Assembly (NCBI GenBank): GCA_030019365.1
Contig: JASEFA010000002.1
Span: 245,525-309,524 of the forward strand
From: Bacillota bacterium
GTDB taxonomy: Bacteria; Bacillota; Sulfobacillia; JACIYH01
DNA length: 64,000 nucleotides
Direction of reading: 5' to 3'
In this document: one piece after another, positions 51,573 to 61,354 of the stretch
Numbering within the stretch: the first letter of the stretch is position 1
How the letters are laid out: each line of letters starts with the position of its first letter
The notes under the pieces: model-generated
Seen by the model: the letters and a program-made list of their open reading frames with translations, nothing else
Told to the model about the DNA's origin: nothing
Database searches by the model: none
Translations under genes and position numbers: made by a program

Positions 51573-53492
51573 TCAGCCCTCGGCGGCCGGAGCGGGACGG
51601 GGAGGTGCCGGCCGCACTTCCGGCGCGGGAAGGGGAACCGGCTTCTCTTCGCTTTCTTCCTCACCGGAGCGGGAGCCGGGAACGGTCGGCTTGCTGGGCA
51701 CGGGAGCCCCGGCCATGAGGGCATCCAGCTCCGGTCCCTCCAGGGTTTCCCTTTCCAGAAGGGCAGAGGCCACGCGGTCCAGCGTCTCCCGGTGGTCGCG
51801 CAAGAGCGCTGTGGCCCGGGAGTAGCACGCGTTGACGATGCCCCGCACTTCCTTGTCGATGGCCGCTGCCACTTCCTCAGAGTAGTTACGCTCGCGGGCG
51901 ATGTCTCTCCCCAGGAAAACCAGCTCTTCCTTCGTGCCAAAGGTGAGCGGGCCCAGGGTTTCGCTCATGCCGTACTCCGTGATCATGCGGCGCACCAGCT
52001 TGGTGACCGTCTCCAGGTCGTGGGCGGCGCCGGTGGAAACCTCGTCGAACACCAGTTCCTCTGCAGCCCGGCCCGCCAGGGCGGAAGTGATGCGGTCCAT
52101 CAGTTCCGCCTTGGTCATGATGTAGCGGTCTTCGGTGGGAAGCTGCAACACGTACCCCAGGGCCGCTCCCCGCGGGATGATGGATGCCTTGTGCACAGGA
52201 TCGGTACCCGGCAGCAGCTTGGCCACCAGGGCGTGGGCCGCCTCGTGGTAGGCGATCACCCGTCGCTCCTTCTCACTCATGACCCGGCTCTTCTTCTCGG
52301 GACCGGCCACCACCCGGTCGATGGCGTCCTGCAGATCGTCCATGCTGATCTTGCGCCGCCGCTGCCGGGCCGCCAGCAGGGCCGCCTCGTTCACCACGTT
52401 TTCCAGGTCGGCTCCGGTGAATCCCGGCGTGCGCCGGGCTATGATCTCCAGGTCGACTTCCTTGTCCAGGGGCTTGGTGCGGCTGTGGATACGCAGGATC
52501 TCTACCCGACCCTTCAGGTCGGGCCGGTCGATCACCACCTGGCGGTCGAAACGGCCCGGCCGCAGCAGGGCGGGGTCGAGGACGTCGGGCCGGTTGGTGG
52601 CGGCCATCACGATGATCCCCTCGTTGGTAGAGAAACCGTCCATCTCCACCAGGAGCTGGTTGAGGGTTTGCTCGCGTTCGTCGTGGCCGCCGCCGTACCC
52701 GGCTCCCCGCTGGCGGCCCACAGCGTCGATCTCGTCGATGAACACGATGGCGGGCGCGTGCTTCTTGGCCTGCTCGAAGAGGTCGCGCACGCGGGAAGCA
52801 CCCACGCCCACGAACATCTCCACGAAGTCGGAGCCGCTTATGAAGAAGAAGGGGACGCCGGCCTCTCCCGCCACCGCCCGGGCCACGTGGGTTTTGCCCG
52901 TGCCGGGAGGACCCACGAGCAGGACACCCTTGGGGATGCGGGCTCCCATCTCCAGGTAACGCTTGGGATGGCGCAGGAAGTCGACTATCTCCTTGAGTTC
53001 CTCTTTGACCTCATCCACGCCGCCCAGGTCGGCGAAGGTGATCTTCTTCTTGTCTTCGGAAACCAGGCGGGCCCGGGAGCGTCCGAACTGCATCACCCGG
53101 CTGCCCGTCCCCTGGGTCTGCTGCATGAGGAGGAAGAACACTCCGGCGATGAGGAGGACCGGGAGGAGGGTGGTGATGAGGGCCATCCACCAGGGAGGGT
53201 CCTGGGGGAGGCGGAACTTCATGACCACGCCTTTCTCCTGCAGGAGCGTGTAAAGGGAGGGATCGTCGGGGAGCACCACCCGGAAGCTCTGACCGGACTT
53301 GAGATGGCCGGTAGTCTCTCCCTTTTGCACCACGATCTCGGCGTCGTTGATCTGGCCGTCTCTGGCGTACTGCAGGAACTGGTTGTACGTAATCTCCTGA
53401 ACGGGGGCGTGCTGAGAGAAGTAGTTGATGACCACGATGCTCAAGAAGAGCACGGCCACGTACACTGCCAGCGTGCGAAATGCCCGGTTCAC
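51573..53492 (-). CDS. ftsH: ATP-dependent zinc metalloprotease FtsH
   Basis: The 639-residue membrane AAA protease degrades misfolded and regulatory proteins. It has two membrane helices (about 6-24 and 100-120) flanking an extracytoplasmic domain, Walker A GPPGTGKT near 195, Walker [12 protein letters not shown], the SRH motif [15 protein letters not shown], and the zinc motif HEAAH near 415. The C-terminus is a Pro/Glu-rich tail. GTG 53492 has GGGGGG seven bases upstream and starts two bases after the tilS stop. The usual hpt gene between tilS and ftsH is absent. Confidence 0.97.
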   Translation of the reverse strand: MNRAFRTLAVYVAVLFLSIVVINYFSQHAPVQEITYNQFLQYARDGQINDAEIVVQKGETTGHLKSGQSFRVVLPDDPSLYTLLQEKGVVMKFRLPQDPPWWMALITTLLPVLLIAGVFFLLMQQTQGTGSRVMQFGRSRARLVSEDKKKITFADLGGVDEVKEELKEIVDFLRHPKRYLEMGARIPKGVLLVGPPGTGKTHVARAVAGEAGVPFFFISGSDFVEMFVGVGASRVRDLFEQAKKHAPAIVFIDEIDAVGRQRGAGYGGGHDEREQTLNQLLVEMDGFSTNEGIIVMAATNRPDVLDPALLRPGRFDRQVVIDRPDLKGRVEILRIHSRTKPLDKEVDLEIIARRTPGFTGADLENVVNEAALLAARQRRRKISMDDLQDAIDRVVAGPEKKSRVMSEKERRVIAYHEAAHALVAKLLPGTDPVHKASIIPRGAALGYVLQLPTEDRYIMTKAELMDRITSALAGRAAEELVFDEVSTGAAHDLETVTKLVRRMITEYGMSETLGPLTFGTKEELVFLGRDIARERNYSEEVAAAIDKEVRGIVNACYSRATALLRDHRETLDRVASALLERETLEGPELDALMAGAPVPSKPTVPGSRSGEEESEEKPVPLPAPEVRPAPPRPAPAAEG

Positions 53493-53493
53493 G

Positions 53494-54984
53494 TCATGCC
53501 CCCCTTTCTTCTTCTTCCAGGTCGCAAGCTTCCAAGACCAGCGCCTCACGGGTGGCAGGGGTAACCCGGTAACGATGGTCGATGCGGTACCCCACCACCC
53601 AGATGATTTCGTCTCCAGACAAAACAAGCGGGATACGTTGCCTTTGCACCCGCGGAACCTTCTCGTCCACGAAGAAGTCGTGGAGCTTCTTGGGCGATTC
53701 CATCCCCAGCGGGAAGAACCGATCGCCCGGTCGCCACGAACGCACCAGCAACTGCGCTCCCGTCTTATTATAGTCCAGCAGTGCCCGCCGGGCAAGGTGA
53801 CCGATCGCCTGCACGGGATCGCGCACCACGGCTGCGTGAATGAGCAGTCCCGCCTCCGGCACCTCCACGAGCCCCGGCACCGGCAGGCGGTACCGGTAGC
53901 CGACGGTCGCTCCCTCGTCCCGTTTGGGCCGGCCGGCTTCGCCCGGCGCCGGCTCCAGGGCCAGGCCATCGGGCGTCAGCCGCGCCACCACTCCACCGGG
54001 GAGATGCACCTCTTCCGCTGCCGGCCGGTGTCCTGTACTGCGCGCCCCTGCCAGGCCGCCCTCATCCTCGGGGACGGCCCGGCCGCCCAGCAGGTCGAGC
54101 ACCGCCTGCACATGGGCAAGACCCACCTGCCGGCCCGGCCGCTTGACCGTAAGGATCGCCCGCCTGAGCACCCGCCGCCGGAGGGCGGGGGGAAGGGCCG
54201 GCAGCCGCCCGAGGTCGATCAACACACCTTCTCCCCGGCGGGAGCTCACATCTGCCAGCGTTTGCTCCTCCACTCCCCGCAGCCACTCCACGTCGGGACG
54301 CAGCGCCTCGGCGAGTTCGGCCAGGCGTTCCCGCACCCCCGCTCCCGCCACTTCCTCCAGGCAGGGCAAGAGGTGATGACGCACCCGGTTGCGCAGGTAC
54401 CCGGGATCGAAATTATAGGGGTCGACCCGCCAGGTCAGACCTTGCTGGCGGCAGTACTCCTCCAGTTCCGCATGCCCCACCCGCAGGAGCGGGCGCACGA
54501 TGGACCCTCGCACGGGCGGGATGCCGGCCAGTCCCTCAATGCCGGCTCCCCTGATGATGCGCATGAGGACCGTCTCCGCCTGGTCATCCCGGGTGTGGCC
54601 GAGGGCAATGCGCCTGGCTCCCACGTCCCCGGCCAGGCGTCCCAGGAAGGCATAGCGGGCTTCCCTGCCTGCCTCCTCCAGCCCGGTGCCCGAGGAAGCC
54701 GCCCGGGCCGCCACGTCTTCCCGGCCCACGGTGCAGGGGATACCCAGCGACCGGGCCAGGTCCGCCACGAACCTGGCGTCTTCCTCCGCCTGATCGGCCC
54801 GCAGCAGGTGGTTGAGGTGCCCCGCGTGAAGGCGTAATCCCATGCGCTTCGCCAGCCGTCCCATGACATGCAGCAGGGCGACGGAATCCGCGCCTCCCGA
54901 CACCGCCACCACGATGGCGTCGCCCGGGGAGAACATCCCGTGCCGCTCCACATATGCCAGGACCCGCCCGTATACGTCCCCCAA
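53494..54984 (-). CDS. tilS: tRNA(Ile)-lysidine synthase
   Basis: The 496-residue enzyme modifies the wobble C of tRNA-Ile(CAU) with lysine so that it reads AUA. The PP-loop is SGGADS at residues 29-34, followed by LHAGHLNHLLRADQAEEDARFV and IALGHTRDDQAETVLMRIIRGAGIEGLAGIPP. The C-terminal domain (LLVRSWRPGDRFFPLGM and KLHDFFVDEKVPRVQRQRIPLV) is complete. The start is TTG 54984 behind GGGGA. It is essential in most bacteria and is cotranscribed with ftsH. Confidence 0.95.
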   Translation of the reverse strand: MGDVYGRVLAYVERHGMFSPGDAIVVAVSGGADSVALLHVMGRLAKRMGLRLHAGHLNHLLRADQAEEDARFVADLARSLGIPCTVGREDVAARAASSGTGLEEAGREARYAFLGRLAGDVGARRIALGHTRDDQAETVLMRIIRGAGIEGLAGIPPVRGSIVRPLLRVGHAELEEYCRQQGLTWRVDPYNFDPGYLRNRVRHHLLPCLEEVAGAGVRERLAELAEALRPDVEWLRGVEEQTLADVSSRRGEGVLIDLGRLPALPPALRRRVLRRAILTVKRPGRQVGLAHVQAVLDLLGGRAVPEDEGGLAGARSTGHRPAAEEVHLPGGVVARLTPDGLALEPAPGEAGRPKRDEGATVGYRYRLPVPGLVEVPEAGLLIHAAVVRDPVQAIGHLARRALLDYNKTGAQLLVRSWRPGDRFFPLGMESPKKLHDFFVDEKVPRVQRQRIPLVLSGDEIIWVVGYRIDHRYRVTPATREALVLEACDLEEEERGA

Positions 54985-55123
54985 CGTGTTTCCCCGTACA
55001 GAGTTTCACCAACTGGCCACCTTTTCCTGCACCTGGACCGGCCGATGCCGGGAGCGCGCGTCCCGTGCCTGCCGGGGAAGGCCCGGCCCGTGGATGGAGC
55101 ACCCATACCGTGGATGCCGGGAG

Positions 55124-55154
55124 AAAAAGGGGGAGCGGGCTTTCGCCCACTCCC
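55124..55154 (-). terminator. Intrinsic terminator after spoIIE
   Basis: On the minus strand GGGAGTGGGC/GCCCGCTCCC form a 10-bp stem (one mismatch) with a GAAA loop, followed by CCTTTTT. It ends spoIIE transcription before tilS, so tilS-ftsH must have its own promoter in 54985-55120, where I see no clear one. Confidence 0.8.
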
Positions 55155-55236
55155 GAGGGGTTGGGAGAGGTCGCCAAGACTGCTCAAACCTCAACCGGGC
55201 ACTCTGCATGGGTGCTGTACGAGGGCCCTACCCATG

Positions 55237-57393
55237 TTATGCGGGGGGCAGCACCCGCAACACCGCCACCGCCACGTCGTCTTCCAGGGGACGCCGCCCG
55301 TGGTCGGTGGCCCGAGCAATCAGTCGCTCGGCCACTTCCGCGGGCATGACGGCATTGGCCCGGGTCAACCAGGCCAGCACCCAGTCTTCGTCCCGCTGCC
55401 CCTCCCGGTCCCACAGCCCATCGGTGGCCATCACCAGCAGGTCCCCCGGCGCCAGGGCAAGCTCCTGAACCTCCGTCCGCACCAGGGGGAGTATGCCCAC
55501 GGGCCAGGAGGGGGAGTAAAGGGGACTCACCTCCTTTCCTCTCTTCAGGTAGGAAGGGGCAGCCCCCATCTTGAGGATCGCCCCCTGTCCGGTACGCAGA
55601 TCCACCACGGCGGCGTCCAGGGTCACGAACCGGTCCTGTTCCCCCTGCCGCTGCAACACCAGGTTGGCCAGCCTGGCAGCCAGAGTCAGATCGAACCCGG
55701 CGTCCACCATGCGCGCCATCAAGGCGCAGGCAGACTCGCTGCTCCGGTGCGCCTCTTCCCCCACCCCCATGCCGTCGGAGATCACCACGAGCACCCGCTG
55801 ATCTTCCAGTTCCTTGATGAGCACCCCGTCCCCCGGCACCCGCTCCCCGTGGCGCGGCAGGGTGGTCGAACTGATCTCGTACGCCAGGGGGTGTACCCCG
55901 GTAGCCGGGCTGGGCGGAGCGGCCGCCTGGTCGGCCATCCTGCCGATCACTCTGGCCAGAGTGGCCACCTGCTGGTGCATGAGAGAGCAGTACTCCTGCA
56001 CTCGCTCCTGCCAGTGGCGGCTGGTGTGGTACAGCTCGCCCAGACCGGCCACCGCCGCCACCAGTTGCTCGGCATGGGGACACCGGCGCCCGAGCCCTTC
56101 GGGAAGGTCGGCCAGGGTGGGTTTGCCTCCCCGCTCCGCCACCTCCAGGAGCCCCAGGATGCCGCGATAGGTCTGGTGAAACTCCTCCTCCCAGCAGGCG
56201 CGGAACCCGTGGCACCGGTCACATAGGCGGAAGGCCACCGGCCCGGCGAAATCCCAGAGGGTTTCCACCCGGGATGGGGCGGTGCAGGATGCCAGGCTGC
56301 GGTCCAGCTCGGTGAGCAGCCTGGAGGTGCTGTGAAGACGCTGCACCACCCGGTCGTGCAGCCGCCGCTGGCGCGTCACCCCCAGCTCGGCCTCGCCCGC
56401 CCCGCGGAAGGCCGCCCGGGCCGTCTCCAGCCAGCCGCCGGGGATCAGAGCAAACAATACCAGGGCGGCCGTGCACTCCGCCAGCACCAGGCCGGCCGGC
56501 GCATGGGGGTAGGAGTGAAAGGTCATGAGGAGGGAACCCAGCATGCCCCCTATGCCCGTGCCCACGCGGCCCAGCTCGCGGAACACTCCTGCCGTCAGGC
56601 CGGCGAAGGCAGGGACGGCCACCGCCCAGGCGGACCCCGGAGCAGCGGTCACCAGGCCGGTAACCACTCCCGCGGCTGCCCCCAGACCGGCGCCGCCCGC
56701 GTAACCGGCCACCAGGGCCAGGAAAAGCACCATGATGCCCTCGGCATCCAGAGGACCCAGGGGGATGCCGGCCGTGCCCGCCACCGCACCGGCTCCCAGC
56801 ACGGCCAGGGCGAACACCTGCTCCATGCCTCCCCGGCTCCCCCGCACCTGGGCCATCTCCTCCGCGGTCTCGCGAAGCCGGGGCCGGGCAGGCAACGCGT
56901 AGCTGCTGACCAGGGTGAGGAGGAGGGCCAGGAAGGACTCGGCCAGGGCCAGCGCCAAATCCACAGGAGTCGGGCCCGCGACCACGGCCGCCGCCGACCT
57001 CACCGTGGCCGTGAGGGAAAAGGCGATCACTCCCAGCCCCAGGGGGTTGGTGTCGGCGTGGGCCGGCAGCCGGGCCAGGAGAAGCTGGGCAAACAGGAGG
57101 AGCAACCCCAACTCCAGGCCCAGCACGGGGCTCCGGGTGGCCGCACCCGCCACCAGAGCTGCCGCCACCGGCAGTCGGGCCCGGGGACGGGCGCCGGCGG
57201 CAGCCAGGTAGAAGGGGAGGCCGAAGGGGTAGAGCGAACCAAAGAGGGAGGCCCTCGCCAGCAACACGCCCAGCAACAGAAGCGGCCACAGCCTGTCCCC
57301 CAGGACCCTACCCGCCGTGGTCACCAGGGCCTGCGAACGGGGACGGGCCCAGCGCCAGCTGCCGGCCCATCTGGCATAGGAACCGTTGCCCAC
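55237..57393 (-). CDS. spoIIE: Stage II sporulation protein E
   Basis: SpoIIE is the septal PP2C phosphatase that dephosphorylates SpoIIAA and so activates sigma-F in the forespore. The protein (718 residues from GTG 57393) has an N-terminal membrane region of about ten helices, a central regulatory region with a Cys pair motif (CDRCHGFRACWEEEF) and a C-terminal PP2C domain (VLVVISDGMGVGEEAHRSSESA, DLLVMATDGLWDREG, LEDDVAVAVLRV). GTG 57393 follows GGGGCGG and lies just after a TATAAT; GTG 57444 would add 17 residues but precedes that -10. The gene marks an endospore former. Confidence 0.93.
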   Translation of the reverse strand: MGNGSYARWAGSWRWARPRSQALVTTAGRVLGDRLWPLLLLGVLLARASLFGSLYPFGLPFYLAAAGARPRARLPVAAALVAGAATRSPVLGLELGLLLLFAQLLLARLPAHADTNPLGLGVIAFSLTATVRSAAAVVAGPTPVDLALALAESFLALLLTLVSSYALPARPRLRETAEEMAQVRGSRGGMEQVFALAVLGAGAVAGTAGIPLGPLDAEGIMVLFLALVAGYAGGAGLGAAAGVVTGLVTAAPGSAWAVAVPAFAGLTAGVFRELGRVGTGIGGMLGSLLMTFHSYPHAPAGLVLAECTAALVLFALIPGGWLETARAAFRGAGEAELGVTRQRRLHDRVVQRLHSTSRLLTELDRSLASCTAPSRVETLWDFAGPVAFRLCDRCHGFRACWEEEFHQTYRGILGLLEVAERGGKPTLADLPEGLGRRCPHAEQLVAAVAGLGELYHTSRHWQERVQEYCSLMHQQVATLARVIGRMADQAAAPPSPATGVHPLAYEISSTTLPRHGERVPGDGVLIKELEDQRVLVVISDGMGVGEEAHRSSESACALMARMVDAGFDLTLAARLANLVLQRQGEQDRFVTLDAAVVDLRTGQGAILKMGAAPSYLKRGKEVSPLYSPSWPVGILPLVRTEVQELALAPGDLLVMATDGLWDREGQRDEDWVLAWLTRANAVMPAEVAERLIARATDHGRRPLEDDVAVAVLRVLPPA

Positions 57394-57411
57394 GGTTTCC
57401 GCCCCTGGAAC

Positions 57412-57417
57412 ATTATA
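57412..57417 (-). promoter_or_regulatory. -10 element of the spoIIE promoter
   Basis: TATAAT on the minus strand lies 19 bp upstream of the GTG at 57393. No convincing -35 is found 16-18 bp upstream, as expected for an activator-dependent promoter. The predicted transcript would begin about 12 nt before the start codon. Confidence 0.45.
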
Positions 57418-57563
57418 GAAGGGACGGCCCGCAGAGTTTGTCACTTACCGCGTAATCACAAGATTTCTATCGCCATCCCTCGCCGCCCCGCGTCGGCCGG
57501 CCCCGATCTCCGTCGAATCCCGGGCGTCGCGCGGCAGCCCAGGCGGCCAGGGCTGCGCCGCAT

Positions 57564-57615
57564 GCGGGCAGGGCTACAGCGCAGGCAGGGCTGCAGCGCA
57601 GGCAGGGCGCACAGC
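57564..57615. repeat. 17-bp imperfect tandem repeats between spoIIE and the HD gene
   Basis: Three consecutive copies of about 17 bp (consensus GCAGGCAGGGCTGCAGC) occur at 57564-57580, 57581-57597 and 57598-57615, with decayed copies to 57680. The 325-bp gap 57394-57718 contains no gene otherwise. Confidence 0.7.
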
Positions 57616-57718
57616 GCCGCAGCCGACCAGGTTTGCGCCCGCAGGCAAGGGCAGGCAGCCCCGCAGGGCAGCCCGGAGTACACCCCCGCGCCGGGCGGCT
57701 CCAGAGAGGAGGATAAGC

Positions 57719-59071
57719 ATGAGCGGTGTCATCATTCGCGATCCCGTGCACGGCGACGTGGCGGTTTCTCGCGAAGAAGCGGCGGTGCTGGACACCCGCC
57801 CCCTTCAGCGCCTGCGGGGCATCAAGCAGGTGGGAACCGCATACCTGGTCTACCCGGGATGCACCCACACCCGCTTCGAGCACTCCCTGGGGACCCTGGC
57901 CGTGGGGCAACGCCTGCTGGCGGCCATCGCCTCCTCCGGTGAATCCCTCGACCCGGACCTGGTCCGCCTGGCCCGCATGGCCGCCCTGGTCCACGACATC
58001 ACCCACCTGCCTTTCGGTCACACTTTCGAGGACGAGACCCGCATATTCCCCCGCCATGATACCCCCGCCCGCTTCGCCCGCTTCCTGAAGGAAGGACCCA
58101 CGGGGGAGGTCCTCCACCACCTCGGCCTGGCAGAAGACGTCTGCGCCGCACTGACCGACCAGGGAGCCGCCCGCGGCATACCCCCCTGGGTGAGGCAGAT
58201 GGTGGCGGGAGCCGTGGACGCCGACCTGCTGGATTACGTTCGCCGAGACTCCTACTACGCCGGACTCCGCCAGGCATACGACGACCGGGTGTTCGCGTAT
58301 TTCCGCCTCACCGGGGGGCAGTTGACTTTCAACCTCACCCGGCACGGCATGGAGCGGCCCGACGCGCGGACGGAGCTTTCCCACCTCGTCCGCCTGCGCT
58401 ACTTCCTCACCGAGCGCCTCTATTACCACCACGCCAAGATCGCGGCCGGCGCGATGGTGGCCAGGGCGGTGGAGCTGGCCACCCACCAGGGCCTCACGGA
58501 AGCGCACCTCTACGACCTCACAGACGAGACCCTGCTGGAGTGCCTCCCTGCCCGGGTGCCGGAGGGTCCGCCCCATCCCGGCATCGCCGCCCTGCTCGGG
58601 GCCCTGCGGGAACGCCGCCTGCACAAGCGCGCCTATGTCCTCTCCCTCGACGGCATCGGCGGGGAAGCCCAGCACGACCTCATCGCCCGCTTCCGCCACT
58701 CGGCGGCCGGGCGCCGCACTCTGGAAGCAGAGATCGCCCGCGCCGCCGCCATCGCCCCCTCAGCGGGGACGGGCAGCGGGACCTTCCCCCCGGAGGCGGC
58801 GGTGATCGTGTACTGCCCGGAGGCAACCGCCATGAAGGAAGCAGCGGTGCCCATCATCGGCCCCGCCGGGCCCGGACTGTTCAACGACCCGGAGGTGGGC
58901 GGCCGGGAGATCGCCTGCCTGGACGAGATGTATCGCCACCTCTGGCGCTTCTATGTCTTCGCCCCTGCCCCCCTGGCCCCCGCCGTGGGCAGGGCAGCCA
59001 CGGAGGTCATGGGCTTCCCCAACGAACACCGCCCGGCCCCGGGGCCCATGCGACCAGGTCAGGTGCCGTAG
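57719..59071 (+). CDS. HD-domain phosphohydrolase (SAMHD1/dGTPase-like)
   Basis: The 450-residue protein resembles SAMHD1-type HD hydrolases, which cleave (d)NTPs or related phosphoesters. It starts IIRDPVHGDVAVSREEAAVLDTRPLQRLRGIKQVGTAYLVYPGCTHTRFEHSLGT, with the metal-binding His in TRFEHS near 55, the HD pair in LVHDITHLPFGH near 95-100 and a distal Asp in VDADLLDYVRRDS. ATG 57719 follows AGAGGAGG. The last 13 bases overlap the convergent membrane protein gene. Substrate unknown. Confidence 0.88.
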   Translation: MSGVIIRDPVHGDVAVSREEAAVLDTRPLQRLRGIKQVGTAYLVYPGCTHTRFEHSLGTLAVGQRLLAAIASSGESLDPDLVRLARMAALVHDITHLPFGHTFEDETRIFPRHDTPARFARFLKEGPTGEVLHHLGLAEDVCAALTDQGAARGIPPWVRQMVAGAVDADLLDYVRRDSYYAGLRQAYDDRVFAYFRLTGGQLTFNLTRHGMERPDARTELSHLVRLRYFLTERLYYHHAKIAAGAMVARAVELATHQGLTEAHLYDLTDETLLECLPARVPEGPPHPGIAALLGALRERRLHKRAYVLSLDGIGGEAQHDLIARFRHSAAGRRTLEAEIARAAAIAPSAGTGSGTFPPEAAVIVYCPEATAMKEAAVPIIGPAGPGLFNDPEVGGREIACLDEMYRHLWRFYVFAPAPLAPAVGRAATEVMGFPNEHRPAPGPMRPGQVP

Positions 59072-59625
59072 CGGGGCCGGAACCGGCGCATCCAGTACGC
59101 CGCGAAGTACGAAAGGGCCCAATCGTAGACCAGGAAGGCCCCATTGCCGACCGCGACCACTGCCGAGAACCATGACGCTCCTCCCGTCGCCGGCCAGAAG
59201 CGATCTCCCCAGGGGAACAGACGGGCCAGCAGTCCGGCCTCGCCCGCAGCCGGCGCCACCAGGAAGAGGGCCAGGGCTCCCGCCAGGCCCAGGTTGAAGA
59301 AGAGCAGCTTCAGCATCCAGGCCAGCGCAGGCCGCCGCAACCGACCGGCGCCGTACTTCACCAGAGCATAAGGGGCGAAGAACCCCCAGAACGCCAGGGT
59401 CCAGGGCCCCACCGGAAGCAGCAGGAAGACCAGCAGGGAAGAGGCCAGCACGGCCGCCCCGGCCGCCGCCGGGCCGGCCTCAAGGGCCAGAATGTGCAGG
59501 CCCAGGGTGCTCGCCCCCAGGAAAAACAGCCGGTTCGCCGGCATCGCCACGGCCAGGTACACCAGCAGTACCGTGGCGGCCACCACCAGGGCCCCCAGGG
59601 AGAGCCCGCGCGCGCTTAGCAGCAC
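59059..59625 (-). CDS. Hypothetical membrane protein
   Basis: The 188-residue product is unrecognised, with about five to six hydrophobic segments and an aromatic/basic C-terminus ([21 protein letters not shown]). GTG 59625 follows GGAGGGG and overlaps the J-protein stop by 10 bp. It is the third gene in the DUF5685-J protein-membrane protein string, which suggests a common task. Confidence 0.7.
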   Translation of the reverse strand: MLLSARGLSLGALVVAATVLLVYLAVAMPANRLFFLGASTLGLHILALEAGPAAAGAAVLASSLLVFLLLPVGPWTLAFWGFFAPYALVKYGAGRLRRPALAWMLKLLFFNLGLAGALALFLVAPAAGEAGLLARLFPWGDRFWPATGGASWFSAVVAVGNGAFLVYDWALSYFAAYWMRRFRPRYGT

Positions 59626-60248
59626 GAGACCAGATCCCCTCCGCAACTCTCACACATGCAGTCGGCGCACCACAGCGCCGTACACACCGTGCAGGGATCG
59701 ACCCCCTCACGTCGGCGCCCCGCCGCCCGATAGGTGCGTCCCGCCGCCTCCATCTGCTCCACCGCCTGCCGGTACTCATAGTTGGTGGGGGCGGTCGCCG
59801 CCGCCTGCCGGAACAGATGGTACGCCTGGTCGTACCAGCCCTTGCGCAGGGAGACAACCCCCTTGAGGAACATCCACTCCGGATCCCTCGGGTTGAGAGT
59901 GCGCAGCAGATCCTCCGCCTGATCGAGGTCACCCAGGTCAATGAGCTGGCGCACGCGGGCGTAATCACCCCGGGTGCCCGCCCCATAGCCACCCCCCGTC
60001 CTGCCCTCGCCTGCGGCTCCGGACCGCGACCAGCCCCGACCCGTGCTGCCGCCCGCGCCCTGCCGCTGCGCCATGAGGTACTCGTAGGCTTCGTTGACCT
60101 CCCGCAGCTTCTCCTCGGCCAGCTCCGCCAGCGGGTTATCCCGGTACCGGTCGGGATGGTACTTCTTGACCAGCTCCCGGTACGCCCGCTTGATCTCCGC
60201 TTCGCTGGCACCGGGTTTCAAACCCAGCACCTCGTACGGATCTGTCAC
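59616..60248 (-). CDS. J-domain protein with cysteine-rich tail
   Basis: The 210-residue co-chaperone has a canonical N-terminal J domain ([40 protein letters not shown] at about 31-33). A Gly/Arg/Ser linker follows, then a helical TPR-like region ([53 protein letters not shown]) and a tail with eight cysteines ([17 protein letters not shown]...CC) that may bind metal. It would stimulate DnaK on specific clients. GTG 60248 has GGGGGAGG upstream and lies inside the end of the DUF5685 frame. Confidence 0.88.
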   Translation of the reverse strand: MTDPYEVLGLKPGASEAEIKRAYRELVKKYHPDRYRDNPLAELAEEKLREVNEAYEYLMAQRQGAGGSTGRGWSRSGAAGEGRTGGGYGAGTRGDYARVRQLIDLGDLDQAEDLLRTLNPRDPEWMFLKGVVSLRKGWYDQAYHLFRQAAATAPTNYEYRQAVEQMEAAGRTYRAAGRRREGVDPCTVCTALWCADCMCESCGGDLVSCC

Positions 60249-61185
60249 AACGCTCGCCTCCCCCGGGTCCTGCCAGCACCTTTTCGGTCTGATCCCGCAG
60301 ACCCAGGTACACCACGTTCTCTATCAATCCCCGGTTGCTCTCGAGGGGCAGGAGCTCTACCACCTCGGCTACCCGCGCCAGGCACTGGGTGAGGAGGAAA
60401 TCGACCCTCGCCCTCGCCCGCTCCCGCAGAGCACCCCCGCCCCGGGCGCCAGGGTCGCTCGCCGGCCTGCCGCCACAGACGGCCACAACCGGGTTGTAGC
60501 GGCCCGCTGCCAGGTCGGCTTCCAGGTCGGCCATGGCGTCGGCCGTGTACACCCACTTGCCCAGGTTGTAACCCAGGTGGCGCAGGCCTTCGCGGATGCG
60601 GCCGCCGGCCCCGGCATCGCCCGGGCGCGGGTCCCAATCCCCGGGGCCGGCAGCCACCTCGGCCAGCAGGCGGGCGAAGGGATCGGCCGCCCGGTCCAGG
60701 TCCGCGCACCCCTCCCGTTCCCGTGCCTGCAAGTCCGCCAGGCACTGTTCCACCACGCCCGCCTGATGCGGGAACAACCCGGCCGCGCGGCGGGCCGCGC
60801 TCCCGAGGAGCAGGCGCCCGCCCGCGGCGCCCAACCAGCGCATGTGCCCGGCACCGGAATCCCGCACATCGTCCCCCAGCCTGTGATAGGCCAGCAGGAC
60901 ATTGACGGCAGCGGCATACCGCTGCTCGCACGGTGCCACTGCCAGGGGCACCTGTCGCCAGGGCGGAAGGGGACAGCGCCCGCGCCGGTACGTCACCGCA
61001 TCCGGGCGCAGCGACGAAAGCAGGAGCCCCAGGAATGCCCCTTCGTAGCTCACCGTGAACCGGGCCGTCGTTCCTCCCAGGCGGGCCAGAGCGGCACAGA
61101 GCCCGCAGTAATGGGCCCGGAATACCTGATATTCACGCACCTTCAGCTCCGCCCGGTCCGGGCGCACGTATCCGAACACACGCAT
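60136..61185 (-). CDS. DUF5685 family protein
   Basis: The 349-residue protein matches the DUF5685 family of Clostridia-type genomes. The N-terminus is [38 protein letters not shown] with the conserved YCGLC, then [11 protein letters not shown], a Cys at [26 protein letters not shown] and a C-terminal [17 protein letters not shown]. Family proteins normally end near that point. Here the frame continues 38 more residues through the J-domain gene, a 113-bp overlap with unconserved sequence. Function unknown; association with J proteins suggests protein or metal-centre handling. Confidence 0.82.
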   Translation of the reverse strand: MRVFGYVRPDRAELKVREYQVFRAHYCGLCAALARLGGTTARFTVSYEGAFLGLLLSSLRPDAVTYRRGRCPLPPWRQVPLAVAPCEQRYAAAVNVLLAYHRLGDDVRDSGAGHMRWLGAAGGRLLLGSAARRAAGLFPHQAGVVEQCLADLQAREREGCADLDRAADPFARLLAEVAAGPGDWDPRPGDAGAGGRIREGLRHLGYNLGKWVYTADAMADLEADLAAGRYNPVVAVCGGRPASDPGARGGGALRERARARVDFLLTQCLARVAEVVELLPLESNRGLIENVVYLGLRDQTEKVLAGPGGGERCDRSVRGAGFETRCQRSGDQAGVPGAGQEVPSRPVPG

Positions 61186-61189
61186 CAGT

Positions 61190-61327
61190 TCGCCAGTCTC
61201 AGCATGCGGTCCTGCCTGCCCGTTCGAGACCGGTTTCCGCTACCTGGAAGGCTACCCGGCGGTGATAGTGGTGGCCTGCGACACCTGGCAGGGCATCCCC
61301 GCCACCACCGGATACCCCGGGCGCTAG
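61190..61327 (+). pseudogene. Coding remnant between DUF5685 and methyltransferase
   Basis: A plus-strand frame ending at TAG 61325-61327 reads ETGFRYLEGYPAVIVVACD followed by TWQGIPATTGYPGR, which looks like real protein (a hydrophobic beta strand followed by a loop). It has no start with a ribosome site. It may be the 3' end of a lost gene. Family not determined. Confidence 0.3.
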
Positions 61328-61354
61328 GGCAAGCCACCCCGCCGGTCGGGGTAC

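Noticed and set aside
57564-57680. Short repeats considered as a CRISPR or origin-like iteron array
   Set aside because: The units are GC-rich, adjacent without spacers and degrade quickly, with no AT-rich region or DnaA boxes beside them; a simple tandem repeat is enough.
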